A stretch of 64,000 bases of DNA from Paenibacillus selenitireducens. Its GTDB lineage: Bacteria > Bacillota > Bacilli > Paenibacillales > Paenibacillaceae. The stretch is taken from contig NZ_MSZX01000003.1 of the NCBI RefSeq assembly GCF_002021565.1, positions 186,027-250,026 on the forward strand. Reading direction: 5' to 3'. The position numbers were made by a program, and so were the translations under genes. Shown in pieces: positions 16,468-25,544 of the stretch (the first letter of the stretch is position 1; every line of letters starts with the position of its first letter). The notes under the pieces are model-generated. The model saw nothing but the letters and a program-made list of their open reading frames with translations. It was not told where the DNA came from and did no database searches.

Positions 16468-19440
16468 ATGTTAAAAAAAACGATGGTGCTCCTGCTCCTG
16501 GTTGCCGCCATTCCGGTAGGGGGCCTTGCACCGACAGTGGAAGCCTCTTCGCAGGAACAAACGCAAAATGCATCACAGCCCGTACAAAAGCGAATACATA
16601 AAGTACAAAGCATGCCTAATATGCCGCAGCCTTACTTGATGAAAGATTGGAAGGAACTCACCCGTTCTTACGACCGGTTTGTGTTCGATTTTACGAAGCA
16701 GGGTGAACATTTGCCGGTCGGATGGTGGGATCGAACGCATGATAACATGAATGAAGAAACCTTCGGGCTCATGTCCTATGTCGGCAAGTTTTCCCAAGGA
16801 GGAGACGGCAGCCAGGAAGCGATCAATATGATGGCCGCTGTATTGGGGGCAACGCTTGCAGGTATCGACAAAAGTAATCAGGATGGCCATAACTACGTGA
16901 AGATGCTGCAAACCTTCTATAATAAGGATAACGGTGAAAATATAATTTTGAATAATACGAATACCGTAAGCGGACAATCGTTCTGGTATGAGCTTTTGCC
17001 CCACGTTCTGTTCTACGGGCTCACTTCCTATTACCCCGAAGTAGATCAGATGGAAGAAATCATGCGGACAACCGCGGATCAATGGCATGATGCCGCTTAC
17101 GAGCTTGGCGGGAAATATAACCGGGCCAATTTTGATTATACGGCATTTAACTTTCACAAAATGGAGCCATTCATAAACGACAAGTGGACCGAACCGGATG
17201 CTGCGGCAGGGGTGGCCGTATTGGAATATTGGGCTTATGCGAAATTCAAAGACCCAAAATATTTGCAGGCGGCAGAGTGGAGTATGGATTTCCTGCAGCG
17301 TCAGGAAGAAAATCCGATGTATGAAGTTTTAACTTATTTCGCCCCTTATATGGCTGCACGCATGAATGCCGAGGCGGGAGGGAATTACGACGTTCATAAA
17401 ATGATCAATTGGATATTTGACGGAGGAAGCGTAGCAAGAAACGGATGGGGAGTCATGACGGAGAAGTGGGGGGATTACGACGTTCAGGGTTTGATGGGCA
17501 GCCTTACCGATAATGGCGGTTATGCGTTCGCCATGAATACATTCGCCGCTGCTGGCGCTCTGGCTCCGGTGGTGCGATACGATCCCCGCTATGCGCATGA
17601 CATTGGAAAATGGATGCTGAATACCGCGAACAATGCCCGGCTGTTCTATGCGGACAGCATTCCCGAAGATCTCCAATCCGGTGTCGCATGGAAAGGGGAT
17701 CCCGAACATGTGATTCCTTATGAAGGATTGCGAAAAACGTACAAAGGAAAAACTCCCTTCGCTAGCGGCGATCCGACGGTTTATTATTGGGGGAATACCG
17801 ATTTTTCTTTATACAGCGGCTCTTATGTCGGATTTCTCGGCGGCTTGATTCAGGAAACGAACGTGGATGGCATTCTGCGCATCGACACCTTAAAAACGGA
17901 TTATTTCCACGATCAATCTTATCCGACGTATTTATATTATAATCCGCATGAGTCAGCGAAAAGCGTGGAAGTGACCGGTTTAGGCAGCACCGAAGTCGAT
18001 TTGTACGATACGGTAACTGGCCAAACCGTAGCCCGAAACGTCAAGGGGAATGCGATGGTCTCCATCCCTGCCGATCAGGCAGCGGTTATTGTCGTGCTGC
18101 CTGCCGGAATGAAAATGACGATGAAAGATCATAACATTTGGGTCGACGGTGTATATGTGGCACCTGAAGCGAAGCCTGTCATCAATTTGCTTTCACTGCA
18201 GCAAAAGCAGCTTGTACAAGGTGTTCTGCCTCTAAATATCGAGGCCTTGGGGCCGGAGGAAGACGCTGTCAAGAAAGTAAGCCTTACTTTTGCGGGGCAA
18301 GAGATCTATAGCGGTAAGGTTCCGCCGCAGAACCTGACTTTGGATACCACAAAATATTCGAACGGATTTCACGATTTAGAAGCTTCTGTAACCACAAAAA
18401 ACGGCTTGCAGGATACGACCGAACTTCAATTATTTGTCAGTAACAAGGGGGGAGCCTCCATTCTGTCAGCGGACGCGGAACAGCTTGCGGCTTGGCAACC
18501 TATCGGGGTGATGCCGGGTGGGGCGAAAGCTGTAGACGGAACAGCTGTGATCACCGAGAACAATCCGGATGGTGGATATGGGGGAATCAGCAGCGCTACC
18601 TTTAAGCTTGATTTCAACCGCAAGCCACTCGCTGTCGTGGATGTGAATTCGGTTAGTTCAAATTGGGCGCTGCAGGTGCATGTCCAAGGAGAGCCTTGGG
18701 GGTTGTATATCAAACAAGACGGCCCGGAGACGGGACATTTTGTTATTGATGTGATGAAGGCCATGCGAAGCCGGCACCCTGACCTTGCATATATTGGCGA
18801 GCAGGATGTGGAGCTCTGGCTCGTTGCTGCCGGAGCTGAAGGGGCACAGGCGACTGTCGAGCGGCTCGATCTGTTCTATCAGGATGAGACGATGGTACAG
18901 CCGGAGGATTGGCTAGGGAAAAATAAAGCCGCCGATCTGCTGGATTGGACGCCCATAGGATCGATGACGGGAAGTGTTGTCGTGGATGGAGATCAGGCAA
19001 TGATTCGCGAAGAGAATCTATTAAATCGCGGCGGGATTGCTTCCCCGAAGCTTTTGATTGATATGGACAAAAACCCGTTCGTTACGCTGGACGTCACCGA
19101 AGTAACGAATGAATGGTCGCTGCTAATTTATTTGGAGGGAGCGTCCGAGCCTTACACTATTCAACCGCCTACATCGAAGATAGGCGAACAATCCTATGAT
19201 GTGCGGCAAATCATCGAGGAAGCTCATCCCGGGCTTGAGCTTGGCGGTGTACAGAAGATGCAGCTGTGGCTTGTCGCCGAAGGGGATGATAAAGCGACGG
19301 TGACCCTCAAGAATTTTGCGCTTCATTATCCGTCAACGGCAGGATGGACGATGGCAATAACGGCAGCCGCCATCGTTGTTGGTGCTGCTGCGCTCCTATT
19401 TGGTATTCTATTCAAAAAACGCAGAAGAGCAGGATTATGA
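16468..19440 (+). CDS. Exported, membrane-anchored enzyme-like protein of unassigned family
   Basis: 990 aa. Signal peptide (1-27, ending VEA), then a domain of about 500 residues shared with the next gene, with strongly conserved acidic motifs: WWDR (Asp88), DKSNQ, WTEPDAAAGVAVLEYWAY (Glu242, Asp244, Glu253), KWGDYDVQG (Asp336, Asp338) and LKTDYF...YPTYLYYNP. The helix-rich, aromatic pattern suggests an (alpha/alpha)-barrel glycoside hydrolase or lyase, but I cannot name the family. After it come an Ig-like segment (about 570-660) and two tandem related modules (about 672-813 and 830-960) resembling carbohydrate-binding beta-sandwiches. A transmembrane helix (about 964-984) and KKRRR tail anchor it to the membrane. 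It sits inside an ABC importer operon, so it probably attacks the polymer or glycan outside the cell. Confidence 0.75.
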   Translation: MLKKTMVLLLLVAAIPVGGLAPTVEASSQEQTQNASQPVQKRIHKVQSMPNMPQPYLMKDWKELTRSYDRFVFDFTKQGEHLPVGWWDRTHDNMNEETFGLMSYVGKFSQGGDGSQEAINMMAAVLGATLAGIDKSNQDGHNYVKMLQTFYNKDNGENIILNNTNTVSGQSFWYELLPHVLFYGLTSYYPEVDQMEEIMRTTADQWHDAAYELGGKYNRANFDYTAFNFHKMEPFINDKWTEPDAAAGVAVLEYWAYAKFKDPKYLQAAEWSMDFLQRQEENPMYEVLTYFAPYMAARMNAEAGGNYDVHKMINWIFDGGSVARNGWGVMTEKWGDYDVQGLMGSLTDNGGYAFAMNTFAAAGALAPVVRYDPRYAHDIGKWMLNTANNARLFYADSIPEDLQSGVAWKGDPEHVIPYEGLRKTYKGKTPFASGDPTVYYWGNTDFSLYSGSYVGFLGGLIQETNVDGILRIDTLKTDYFHDQSYPTYLYYNPHESAKSVEVTGLGSTEVDLYDTVTGQTVARNVKGNAMVSIPADQAAVIVVLPAGMKMTMKDHNIWVDGVYVAPEAKPVINLLSLQQKQLVQGVLPLNIEALGPEEDAVKKVSLTFAGQEIYSGKVPPQNLTLDTTKYSNGFHDLEASVTTKNGLQDTTELQLFVSNKGGASILSADAEQLAAWQPIGVMPGGAKAVDGTAVITENNPDGGYGGISSATFKLDFNRKPLAVVDVNSVSSNWALQVHVQGEPWGLYIKQDGPETGHFVIDVMKAMRSRHPDLAYIGEQDVELWLVAAGAEGAQATVERLDLFYQDETMVQPEDWLGKNKAADLLDWTPIGSMTGSVVVDGDQAMIREENLLNRGGIASPKLLIDMDKNPFVTLDVTEVTNEWSLLIYLEGASEPYTIQPPTSKIGEQSYDVRQIIEEAHPGLELGGVQKMQLWLVAEGDDKATVTLKNFALHYPSTAGWTMAITAAAIVVGAAALLFGILFKKRRRAGL

Positions 19441-19478
19441 CGTAAGATTTCATATCCAAATCGGAAAGGGGAAAATTC

Positions 19479-21122
19479 ATGAATATGATTCGTAAAGTTG
19501 GAGAGATGCCCAATATTCCAAGTCCGTTCCTTATGAGAGATTGGAATCAAGTCGCTCAGCACTACGATGCATTGGTGTTTGATTTTGAGGCCAAAGGAGA
19601 TTTCTTGCCGTTTATATGGTGGGATCGCTCCCGTAGCAATGAAAAACGCGATACGTTTGGATTACCTTCCTATGTTGGCATGGATCGAGGAGAGTCCGGA
19701 CATGAGGCCATCAATTGTGTTGCTGCGCTTCTAGGGGCGACACTGGTTGGTAGGGATAAGAGCAACCAAAATAGTGTGAATTGGGTCTCCATGTGTGAAA
19801 ACTACTACAACACCGACAACGGGGAATTTCTGTTCTTGAATTCGACAAGGGCAGAATCCGGCAGGAGCTTCTGGTATGAAATTTATCCGCATGTGCTGCT
19901 GTATTCCCTTTCTTTTTATTATCCGGGATTAGGCAGGTTGGATGAAATCATGCACAAAACGGCCGACAGATGGTACGAGGCGTGTTATGAACTTGGAGGC
20001 AAAAACGGCATACCGGATTTCAATCATTTATCTTACAATTTTCAAACGAAGAAACCTGTCGATAACGGGAAATGGGTAGAGCCTGAAGCTGCCGCGGGAA
20101 TTGCTTGGTTGGAGTATATGGCCTATTCGAAGTGGAAAGATCCGAAGCATTTAACAGCGGCTGATTGGTGCATGAGCTTTCTCGAACAGAGCGCCAACAA
20201 TCCGTTTTATGAAATATTGCTGCCTTATGGTGCATATATCGCAGCAAGGATGAATGCGGAACTTGGCAGAGATTATGATGTACAGAAATTGATCAATTGG
20301 TGTTTTGACGGAGACAGCCATTGCAGAAAAGGTTGGGGAGTCATTTCCGAACGATGGGGTGACTATGATTGCCATGGTTTATGTGGAAGTTTGACGGATT
20401 GGGGCCAGCGTTGGGATCTGGGGCCGAACCCATTATTCGATGAATACAAGGAAGATTCCAGCGGCTACGCCTTTGCAGCCAATACGTTTTCATTGGCCGC
20501 CGCTTTCATTCCCCTCGTGCGTTATGATACCCGGTTTGCCAAGGATATCGGAAAATGGATGTTGAATGCAGCCAATAACGCCAGGCTTTTTTATCCCGAT
20601 GCTTTGCCAAAACAACAGCAATCCTGTGCATTTTATAGAAGTGATCCGAATCATGTCATCGCGTATGAGGGCTTGAGAAAGAAATGGGACGACCAAAGCC
20701 CGTACATGACAGGAGATGGCATTCGCTATAGCTGGGGATGTATTGATTTAGGTTTGTACGGCTCTTCTCACGTCGGGATTTTTGGCGGTATCATCTCGCA
20801 AACGAATGACCCTTGTATTTTGCAGCTGGATTGTCTAAAAACGGATTACTTCCGTGATGAGGCTTATCCGACGTATCTGTACTACAATCCGTACGACCTA
20901 GAGAAGACCGTTCTTATCGATGTAGGCCAGGGCTTGACGGATATTTATGATGCGGTTTCCCACGTGTATATACAAAAAGGGGCGAGAGGAGAGACATCGC
21001 TTACGCTACCACCGGATTCTGCTGTTGTTGTTGTTCTATCTCCTGCAGAAGGAAGCGTGCGCAATCAAGGCGTCAAACGGTTGGTGAACGATGTGGTTGT
21101 AGATTACAATACGACAATGTAA
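19479..21122 (+). CDS. Cytosolic paralogue of the preceding exported protein
   Basis: 547 aa, with no signal peptide and no membrane helix. It aligns almost throughout with residues 45-540 of the preceding protein, keeping WWDR, DKSNQ, WVEPEAAAGIAWLEYMAY, RWGDYDCHG and LKTDYF...YPTYLYYNP. It differs by an insertion of about 20 residues after GSLTD and by lacking all C-terminal modules and the anchor. Good aaagggg site 7 nt before ATG. The pair implies the same chemistry inside and outside the cell on long and short forms of one substrate. Function is inferred from context only. Confidence 0.75.
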   Translation: MNMIRKVGEMPNIPSPFLMRDWNQVAQHYDALVFDFEAKGDFLPFIWWDRSRSNEKRDTFGLPSYVGMDRGESGHEAINCVAALLGATLVGRDKSNQNSVNWVSMCENYYNTDNGEFLFLNSTRAESGRSFWYEIYPHVLLYSLSFYYPGLGRLDEIMHKTADRWYEACYELGGKNGIPDFNHLSYNFQTKKPVDNGKWVEPEAAAGIAWLEYMAYSKWKDPKHLTAADWCMSFLEQSANNPFYEILLPYGAYIAARMNAELGRDYDVQKLINWCFDGDSHCRKGWGVISERWGDYDCHGLCGSLTDWGQRWDLGPNPLFDEYKEDSSGYAFAANTFSLAAAFIPLVRYDTRFAKDIGKWMLNAANNARLFYPDALPKQQQSCAFYRSDPNHVIAYEGLRKKWDDQSPYMTGDGIRYSWGCIDLGLYGSSHVGIFGGIISQTNDPCILQLDCLKTDYFRDEAYPTYLYYNPYDLEKTVLIDVGQGLTDIYDAVSHVYIQKGARGETSLTLPPDSAVVVVLSPAEGSVRNQGVKRLVNDVVVDYNTTM

Positions 21123-21204
21123 TTTAACGGGGGTAACTCATCTCATTGGATAGAACCTAATGTTATAGTACAATCCAGATGTTGGATTTTCCAAAAAAGA
21201 TGTG

Positions 21205-21221
21205 AGGAGGGCCCGATTATT
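21205..21221 (+). promoter_or_regulatory. Ribosome site and putative ATT start codon of the LacI gene
   Basis: AGGAGG at 21205-21210 lies 8 nt before ATT 21219. No ATG, GTG or TTG occurs in this frame between the stop at 21120-21122 and the ATG at 21240, which is 29 nt from the site. Confidence 0.6.
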
Positions 21222-22250
21222 ATCAAACATAAAGTAACGATGCAGCATATTGCCGATACATTAAATATATCAAAAAACTCCGTTTCCCAAGCGCTGTCAG
21301 GGAAAGGCGGCGTAAGCGAGGAAACTCGAAAATTAATTGCAGAGACCGCTTTTCAAATGGGATATATTTATCCGCAAGGTCGCGTCAATAAAATGAATGA
21401 TCGGACCGGATGCATTGGGCTGATTGCTTCGGATTATGCTTTTGCACAGAAAAACTTTTTCGGCGAAATCTATTTGGAAATTGAACAAGAGGTTGCGAAG
21501 AGAGGGATGAATCTACGGATTCAATCCATTCATCAAGAAGCGATTGACCGTTTGAGTCTCCCGCGGTTTCTAGAAGATCAGCAGATCGAGGGAATATTGA
21601 TTTTGTCCCATCTCAGTACGGAATATATCAATACCGTCATAAAAACCGGTATTCCAACCGTGCTTATCGATCATCATCATCCGAACATTCAAGCGGATTG
21701 TATTCTGACGAACAACCGGTTCGGGGCTTACGATGCCGTTCAACATTTGATGGATCTCGGTCATCGGGAGATCGGATTCGCCGGAAATATCCGTTATTCT
21801 CCAAGCTATTATGAAAGGCTGGAAGGGTACAGGATGGCGTTGGAAGATCATCATTTGGAACTGAATCCCGATTTTATCATCAAAGACGCAAAGGAAGAAA
21901 TGGATGCCGTGCTCCGTCAATTATCAAGAATGAAGCAGCAGCCGACCGCCTGGTTCTGCGTTAACGATGCCCTCGGGTTTCTGTTCAATTCAGGACTCCA
22001 GCAGTTTGGTATGAAAGTACCGGAAGAAGTGTCGGTCTGCAGCTTCGATAATGGACAGCTTTCACGTATGGCTACCCCTACAACGACGAGCATTGAGGTC
22101 AATTTGAAGTTTTATGGTATCAAAGCAGTGGAACAATTATTTTGGAGAATCGAGCATAGAGGTCAGCCTTTTATGGAAATTTTATTGCCTACGACCTTAA
22201 TTCAAAGAGAGTCTACGGGAGTATGTAATCGGGTAGGGCAGCTTGTATAA
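21219..22250 (+). CDS. LacI-family transcriptional regulator with probable ATT start
   Basis: 343 aa from ATT. The N-terminal helix-turn-helix reads KVTMQHIADTLNISKNSVSQAL, followed by the hinge and a type I periplasmic-binding-like sugar domain (GCIGLIASDYAFAQ..., DAVQHLMDLGHREIGFAGN, VPEEVSVCSFDN). Starting at ATG 21240 would lose the residues before TMQHIA that normally begin the family's DNA-binding domain. It is the last gene of the ABC/paralogue locus and probably represses it through the palindrome at 12976-12995. Confidence 0.85.
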   Translation: MIKHKVTMQHIADTLNISKNSVSQALSGKGGVSEETRKLIAETAFQMGYIYPQGRVNKMNDRTGCIGLIASDYAFAQKNFFGEIYLEIEQEVAKRGMNLRIQSIHQEAIDRLSLPRFLEDQQIEGILILSHLSTEYINTVIKTGIPTVLIDHHHPNIQADCILTNNRFGAYDAVQHLMDLGHREIGFAGNIRYSPSYYERLEGYRMALEDHHLELNPDFIIKDAKEEMDAVLRQLSRMKQQPTAWFCVNDALGFLFNSGLQQFGMKVPEEVSVCSFDNGQLSRMATPTTTSIEVNLKFYGIKAVEQLFWRIEHRGQPFMEILLPTTLIQRESTGVCNRVGQLV

Positions 22251-22301
22251 GCGGCGGCAGTAAGTTCTTGTCTTGAAGCTATAACGGGTAATATAAAAGC
22301 T

Positions 22302-22341
22302 AAAGGTGACCCGATTGAGATTGATGAGGTCACCTTTTATT
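22302..22341. terminator. Bidirectional terminator
   Basis: Stem aaaggtgacc / ggtcaccttt (22302-22311, 22328-22337) between the convergent LacI and EamA genes, with T-rich flank. Confidence 0.8.
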
Positions 22342-22349
22342 TATCATTT

Positions 22350-23339
22350 CTATTGAGCAGCCCTCATTCTCTCTTCTTTAGGGATGTTTGCAGCAGGAAC
22401 AGCTTTTTTGTCATGAACGCGTAGGGTTTTCCTTTGGTACGCATTGTTCCGTATTAAGGCAAAGATAATGAGCAGCGTCCCGAAAAATTCATAACTGCTG
22501 ATTTGGTAGCCTTGAAAAGCCATAATCACGAATGTAGTAATCGGAACAAAATTAATGAATAATATGCCGTTAATCGGCGATAACAACTTGATCCCAGAAT
22601 TCCAGCAGAGCAAGGCCGCTAGCCCTGGCAATAAGATCATGAAGGACATTTCATATTTGATCGAAAGTATCGTGTCCAAGGTAGGAACAGGAAGCAAATG
22701 AAAGGCAGAGGCAAGCGCAACGATAACGAAAGACACCGCACTTCCTAGCAAGCAGGTTAGCGTTGAATAGCGCAGGATCGACCAATCTCTAAACCGGCTT
22801 CCCCCCATCGAATACACTACCCATCCCAAAACTCCCACAAAAACCAGAAGTAAAGGAACAAGATGTTGCCCAGCCATCATGAAAAAGGCCAATTTCCCGT
22901 TGGTGATCACGAGTAATGCACCGGCAAGCGCAATACCTACACTCGTGAGCGTGTATTTATTCGGCGCTTTTTTGGTTGTGATCCATAGGACCATAATGGA
23001 TATCATCGGCATGAGGACTTCCATAATGGAGGCGGCGATTGTTCCCGATTCCCCCATGAGATGCTGTCCAAGGAAGACGCCCATGTTATAGACCGTAAAT
23101 GCCATCGTTCCCAAGAACAATAATGTCTTTCCCCGTCCCTCTAAGCGAAATGAAGCTTTTCCCTCTTTCATCCACAGTAACACACTGAGAAGGACGGCAA
23201 CGACGAAATAACGGATAAATGAAAAATAGAATGGATCAATTTGCTGCAATGCTATGTGTGCAACGGGAAACATCGCTCCCCACGACATACTTGCAATGAG
23301 GCACAGTATGGAACCTATGACGATTTGTTTTTTTAGCAT
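22350..23339 (-). CDS. EamA/DMT-family membrane transporter
   Basis: 329 aa with about ten predicted helices in two EamA repeats (SMSWGAMFPVAHIAL in the first, VFVGVLGWVVYSMGG in the second). The family mostly exports amino acids, nucleosides or other metabolites; the substrate cannot be read from sequence. It is divergent from a LysR-type gene 166 bp away, the likely activator. Confidence 0.85.
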   Translation of the reverse strand: MLKKQIVIGSILCLIASMSWGAMFPVAHIALQQIDPFYFSFIRYFVVAVLLSVLLWMKEGKASFRLEGRGKTLLFLGTMAFTVYNMGVFLGQHLMGESGTIAASIMEVLMPMISIMVLWITTKKAPNKYTLTSVGIALAGALLVITNGKLAFFMMAGQHLVPLLLVFVGVLGWVVYSMGGSRFRDWSILRYSTLTCLLGSAVSFVIVALASAFHLLPVPTLDTILSIKYEMSFMILLPGLAALLCWNSGIKLLSPINGILFINFVPITTFVIMAFQGYQISSYEFFGTLLIIFALIRNNAYQRKTLRVHDKKAVPAANIPKEERMRAAQ

Positions 23340-23443
23340 TGGTTTTTGTCTCTCTCCCTAGTAAGTATCTGCCAACTTTTTGTTCATCACTCATCATAGG
23401 AGAGTAAAGGTCGATAGTAAAATGATTGAAAATAAAGTTTATC

Positions 23444-23458
23444 ATCATTTATAATGAT
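23444..23458. promoter_or_regulatory. LysR-type box between EamA and LysR genes
   Basis: Palindrome ATCATT-TAT-AATGAT fits the T-N11-A pattern bound by LysR proteins and lies in the divergent promoter region. Confidence 0.55.
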
Positions 23459-23505
23459 ATCTAACAAAAGTCATAGACATACGGGAGAGCAGAGGCGAGG
23501 TAACA

Positions 23506-24390
23506 TTGGAGTTTAATGATTTGAAAATATTTCAGACGGTTGCTACACATGGAAGTATCAGTAAAGCCGCATTGGAGCTCAACTATGTTCAATCCAATGT
23601 GACAGCACGAATAAAGCTGCTGGAGAAAGAGCTTCGGACGCCATTGTTCTATCGGCATAAACGAGGGATGATTTTAAACCCGGAAGGCAAGCGGTTGTTG
23701 GAACATGCGAGGCAGATCCTATCGGGAATGGATGAAATGATACGCACCTTTGAAGATACGTCGAACCCCTCCGGTGTCCTCGAAATCGGCATTGTGGAGA
23801 CGGTGAACGCCCTCCCAGACATTTTATCCGCTTACTATAACAAGTACCCCCAAGTGGAATTATCCTTAAAAGCCGGGGTTACTGATCGTTTGTTGCAAGA
23901 CGTCATTGATATGAAGCTGGACGGAGCTTTCGTATCAGGTCCTATCCGACATCCCTTAATCGAACAGGTGGAGGTTATTCAGGAAAAGCTCGTACTTGTC
24001 ACCAAAGGGGAGACCTTTTCAATAGAGGAAATAACAAAAAGACCTTTACTGCTATACAATAAAGGCTGCGGATATCGCGAAAGACTGGAAAGCTGGATGA
24101 AGTCGGAGGGGATTGTCCCGAAACAGATCATGGAGTTCGGAACGTTCGGGACGATTATTGGCAGCGTAGCTGCGGGAATCGGAATCACGATTATTCCGGA
24201 ATCATCCATTACCGATCTGGTGGTGAGTGGCACCGTGTTTTGTCATAACGTACCTGAACCGTACCATGAAATTACGACGATTTTCATTCGGCGCAAAGAT
24301 TCCTATATCACGAGCACATTACAATGCTTTATGGATGAAATTGTGGCTCGAACGAGACTGGAACATGAACCGTTGCCAGAAAGCCGTTGA
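23506..24390 (+). CDS. LysR-family transcriptional regulator
   Basis: 294 aa from a TTG start. N-terminal winged helix (FNDLKIFQTVATHGSISKAALELNYVQSNVTARIKLLEKEL) and C-terminal substrate-binding domain of the CzcR/CynR type (GIVETVNALPDILSAYYNKYPQVELSLKAG). Divergent from the EamA exporter, which it most likely activates in response to that transporter's substrate. Confidence 0.9.
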   Translation: MEFNDLKIFQTVATHGSISKAALELNYVQSNVTARIKLLEKELRTPLFYRHKRGMILNPEGKRLLEHARQILSGMDEMIRTFEDTSNPSGVLEIGIVETVNALPDILSAYYNKYPQVELSLKAGVTDRLLQDVIDMKLDGAFVSGPIRHPLIEQVEVIQEKLVLVTKGETFSIEEITKRPLLLYNKGCGYRERLESWMKSEGIVPKQIMEFGTFGTIIGSVAAGIGITIIPESSITDLVVSGTVFCHNVPEPYHEITTIFIRRKDSYITSTLQCFMDEIVARTRLEHEPLPESR

Positions 24391-24427
24391 TGCCGGTCTC
24401 TAAGACATTGATGCGTAATGTGAAAAT

Positions 24428-24470
24428 AGGACCCGACTCATCTGCAACACGAGCAGAAGGGCCGGGTCCT
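24428..24470 (+). terminator. Hairpin after the LysR gene
   Basis: Stem aggacccg / cgggtcct (24428-24435, 24463-24470) with a long loop and no strong T run. Confidence 0.55.
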
Positions 24471-24498
24471 TAACATTGCGCGATGTTCGTCTTATAAA

Positions 24499-24527
24499 TT
24501 GAAAATCGTCATTCTTTTCGGTACAAT
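24499..24527 (+). promoter_or_regulatory. SigA-type promoter of the MerR gene
   Basis: TTGAAA (24499-24504), 17-nt spacer, TACAAT (24522-24527). The normal spacing contrasts with the 19-nt spacer in front of the partner hydrolase gene. Confidence 0.6.
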
Positions 24528-24569
24528 CAATTCCAAACATCGTATGATTCCAACCGAAGGGGCGATCAC

Positions 24570-25544
24570 TTGCGTAAAGATACCAAAACCATCGGCGAGG
24601 TGGCCAAGCTGCTGGGCACAACCGTTAAAACCGTCCGTTATTATGACGACATCGCTCTATTGAAACCATCGAGCCACAGCGAAGGCGGACACCGGTTATA
24701 TACTCCTGAAGATATTTCCCGTCTGCGGCTGATCACAACGCTGCGCTATCTGGACTTCGGCATTGACGAGATCCGCCAAGTAATGGCCGGAGAGATTCAG
24801 ATTACTACAGCACTCGACTGGCAGATTGAAGCGCTTGAGACCCAGGTCAGTACTCTGACCAATATGATTTCGATTCTGGGCCAAGCCAAAGAGCATGATT
24901 CAACAGGCACTTCCCTGCATTATATGAATGAGTTGGTCGACTCTTTGTCCATGAATGCCGATAAGCGAAACCGGTTCATCTCCAGCAAAATAGAAGAAAT
25001 ACAGGCGCTCGGCCAATTGCCGGCCGAATGGCAGGATACCTTTTTATATTTGTTCAATAAATATATTATCAATGAAGTCAAAGTGACGGCTGGGCAGACC
25101 GTAGCTTGGAACGAACTGCAAGCGCTTATGAACGAATCGCAGTACCTGGAGGATCTTGTCCGTTACGAACTGCCCTTTTTCAATATGGTCAGGCACCCCC
25201 GCGTTCCCGCTGCGGCCTGGATCAGAACGTTGGAGAACATCCGGGTCCGGGTGGAAGCGGCCCTGCAACAAAGATTATCAGCAGACAGTGCTGTTGTACA
25301 GACGATTGTTGAAGATTTTGTGATGATGTATGCGAGTCCGGAGCAGTTCGGCGATAAAGCCGCCTTTTTCCGCCAATATGCTCAATCCATGCTTCATGCT
25401 CCTACCGAACGGATGGAACGCTTCAATAAACTGTGCCTGCTCCTCAATCCCAAATGGGACGTCGTTGTAAGAGGCAACGCCTTGCTGATGCAAGGATTGC
25501 AATGGAAACTCAGGCAGGAGGACGCTCACTCCGCTCCTTGTTGA
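24570..25544 (+). CDS. MerR-family regulator, copy 1, paired with a PAF-AH-like hydrolase
   Basis: 324 aa from TTG with an aagggg site. MerR winged helix (TIGEVAKLLGTTVKTVRYYDDIALL, then SEGGHRLYTPEDISRLRLI), coiled-coil dimer helix, and a C-terminal domain of about 200 residues that I do not recognise, presumably ligand-sensing. It is closely related along its whole length to the regulator at 42284-43228. Its last 19 nt overlap the 3' end of the convergent hydrolase gene. By analogy it twists the 19-bp-spacer promoter at 27054-27084 into an active form. Confidence 0.88.
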   Translation: MRKDTKTIGEVAKLLGTTVKTVRYYDDIALLKPSSHSEGGHRLYTPEDISRLRLITTLRYLDFGIDEIRQVMAGEIQITTALDWQIEALETQVSTLTNMISILGQAKEHDSTGTSLHYMNELVDSLSMNADKRNRFISSKIEEIQALGQLPAEWQDTFLYLFNKYIINEVKVTAGQTVAWNELQALMNESQYLEDLVRYELPFFNMVRHPRVPAAAWIRTLENIRVRVEAALQQRLSADSAVVQTIVEDFVMMYASPEQFGDKAAFFRQYAQSMLHAPTERMERFNKLCLLLNPKWDVVVRGNALLMQGLQWKLRQEDAHSAPC

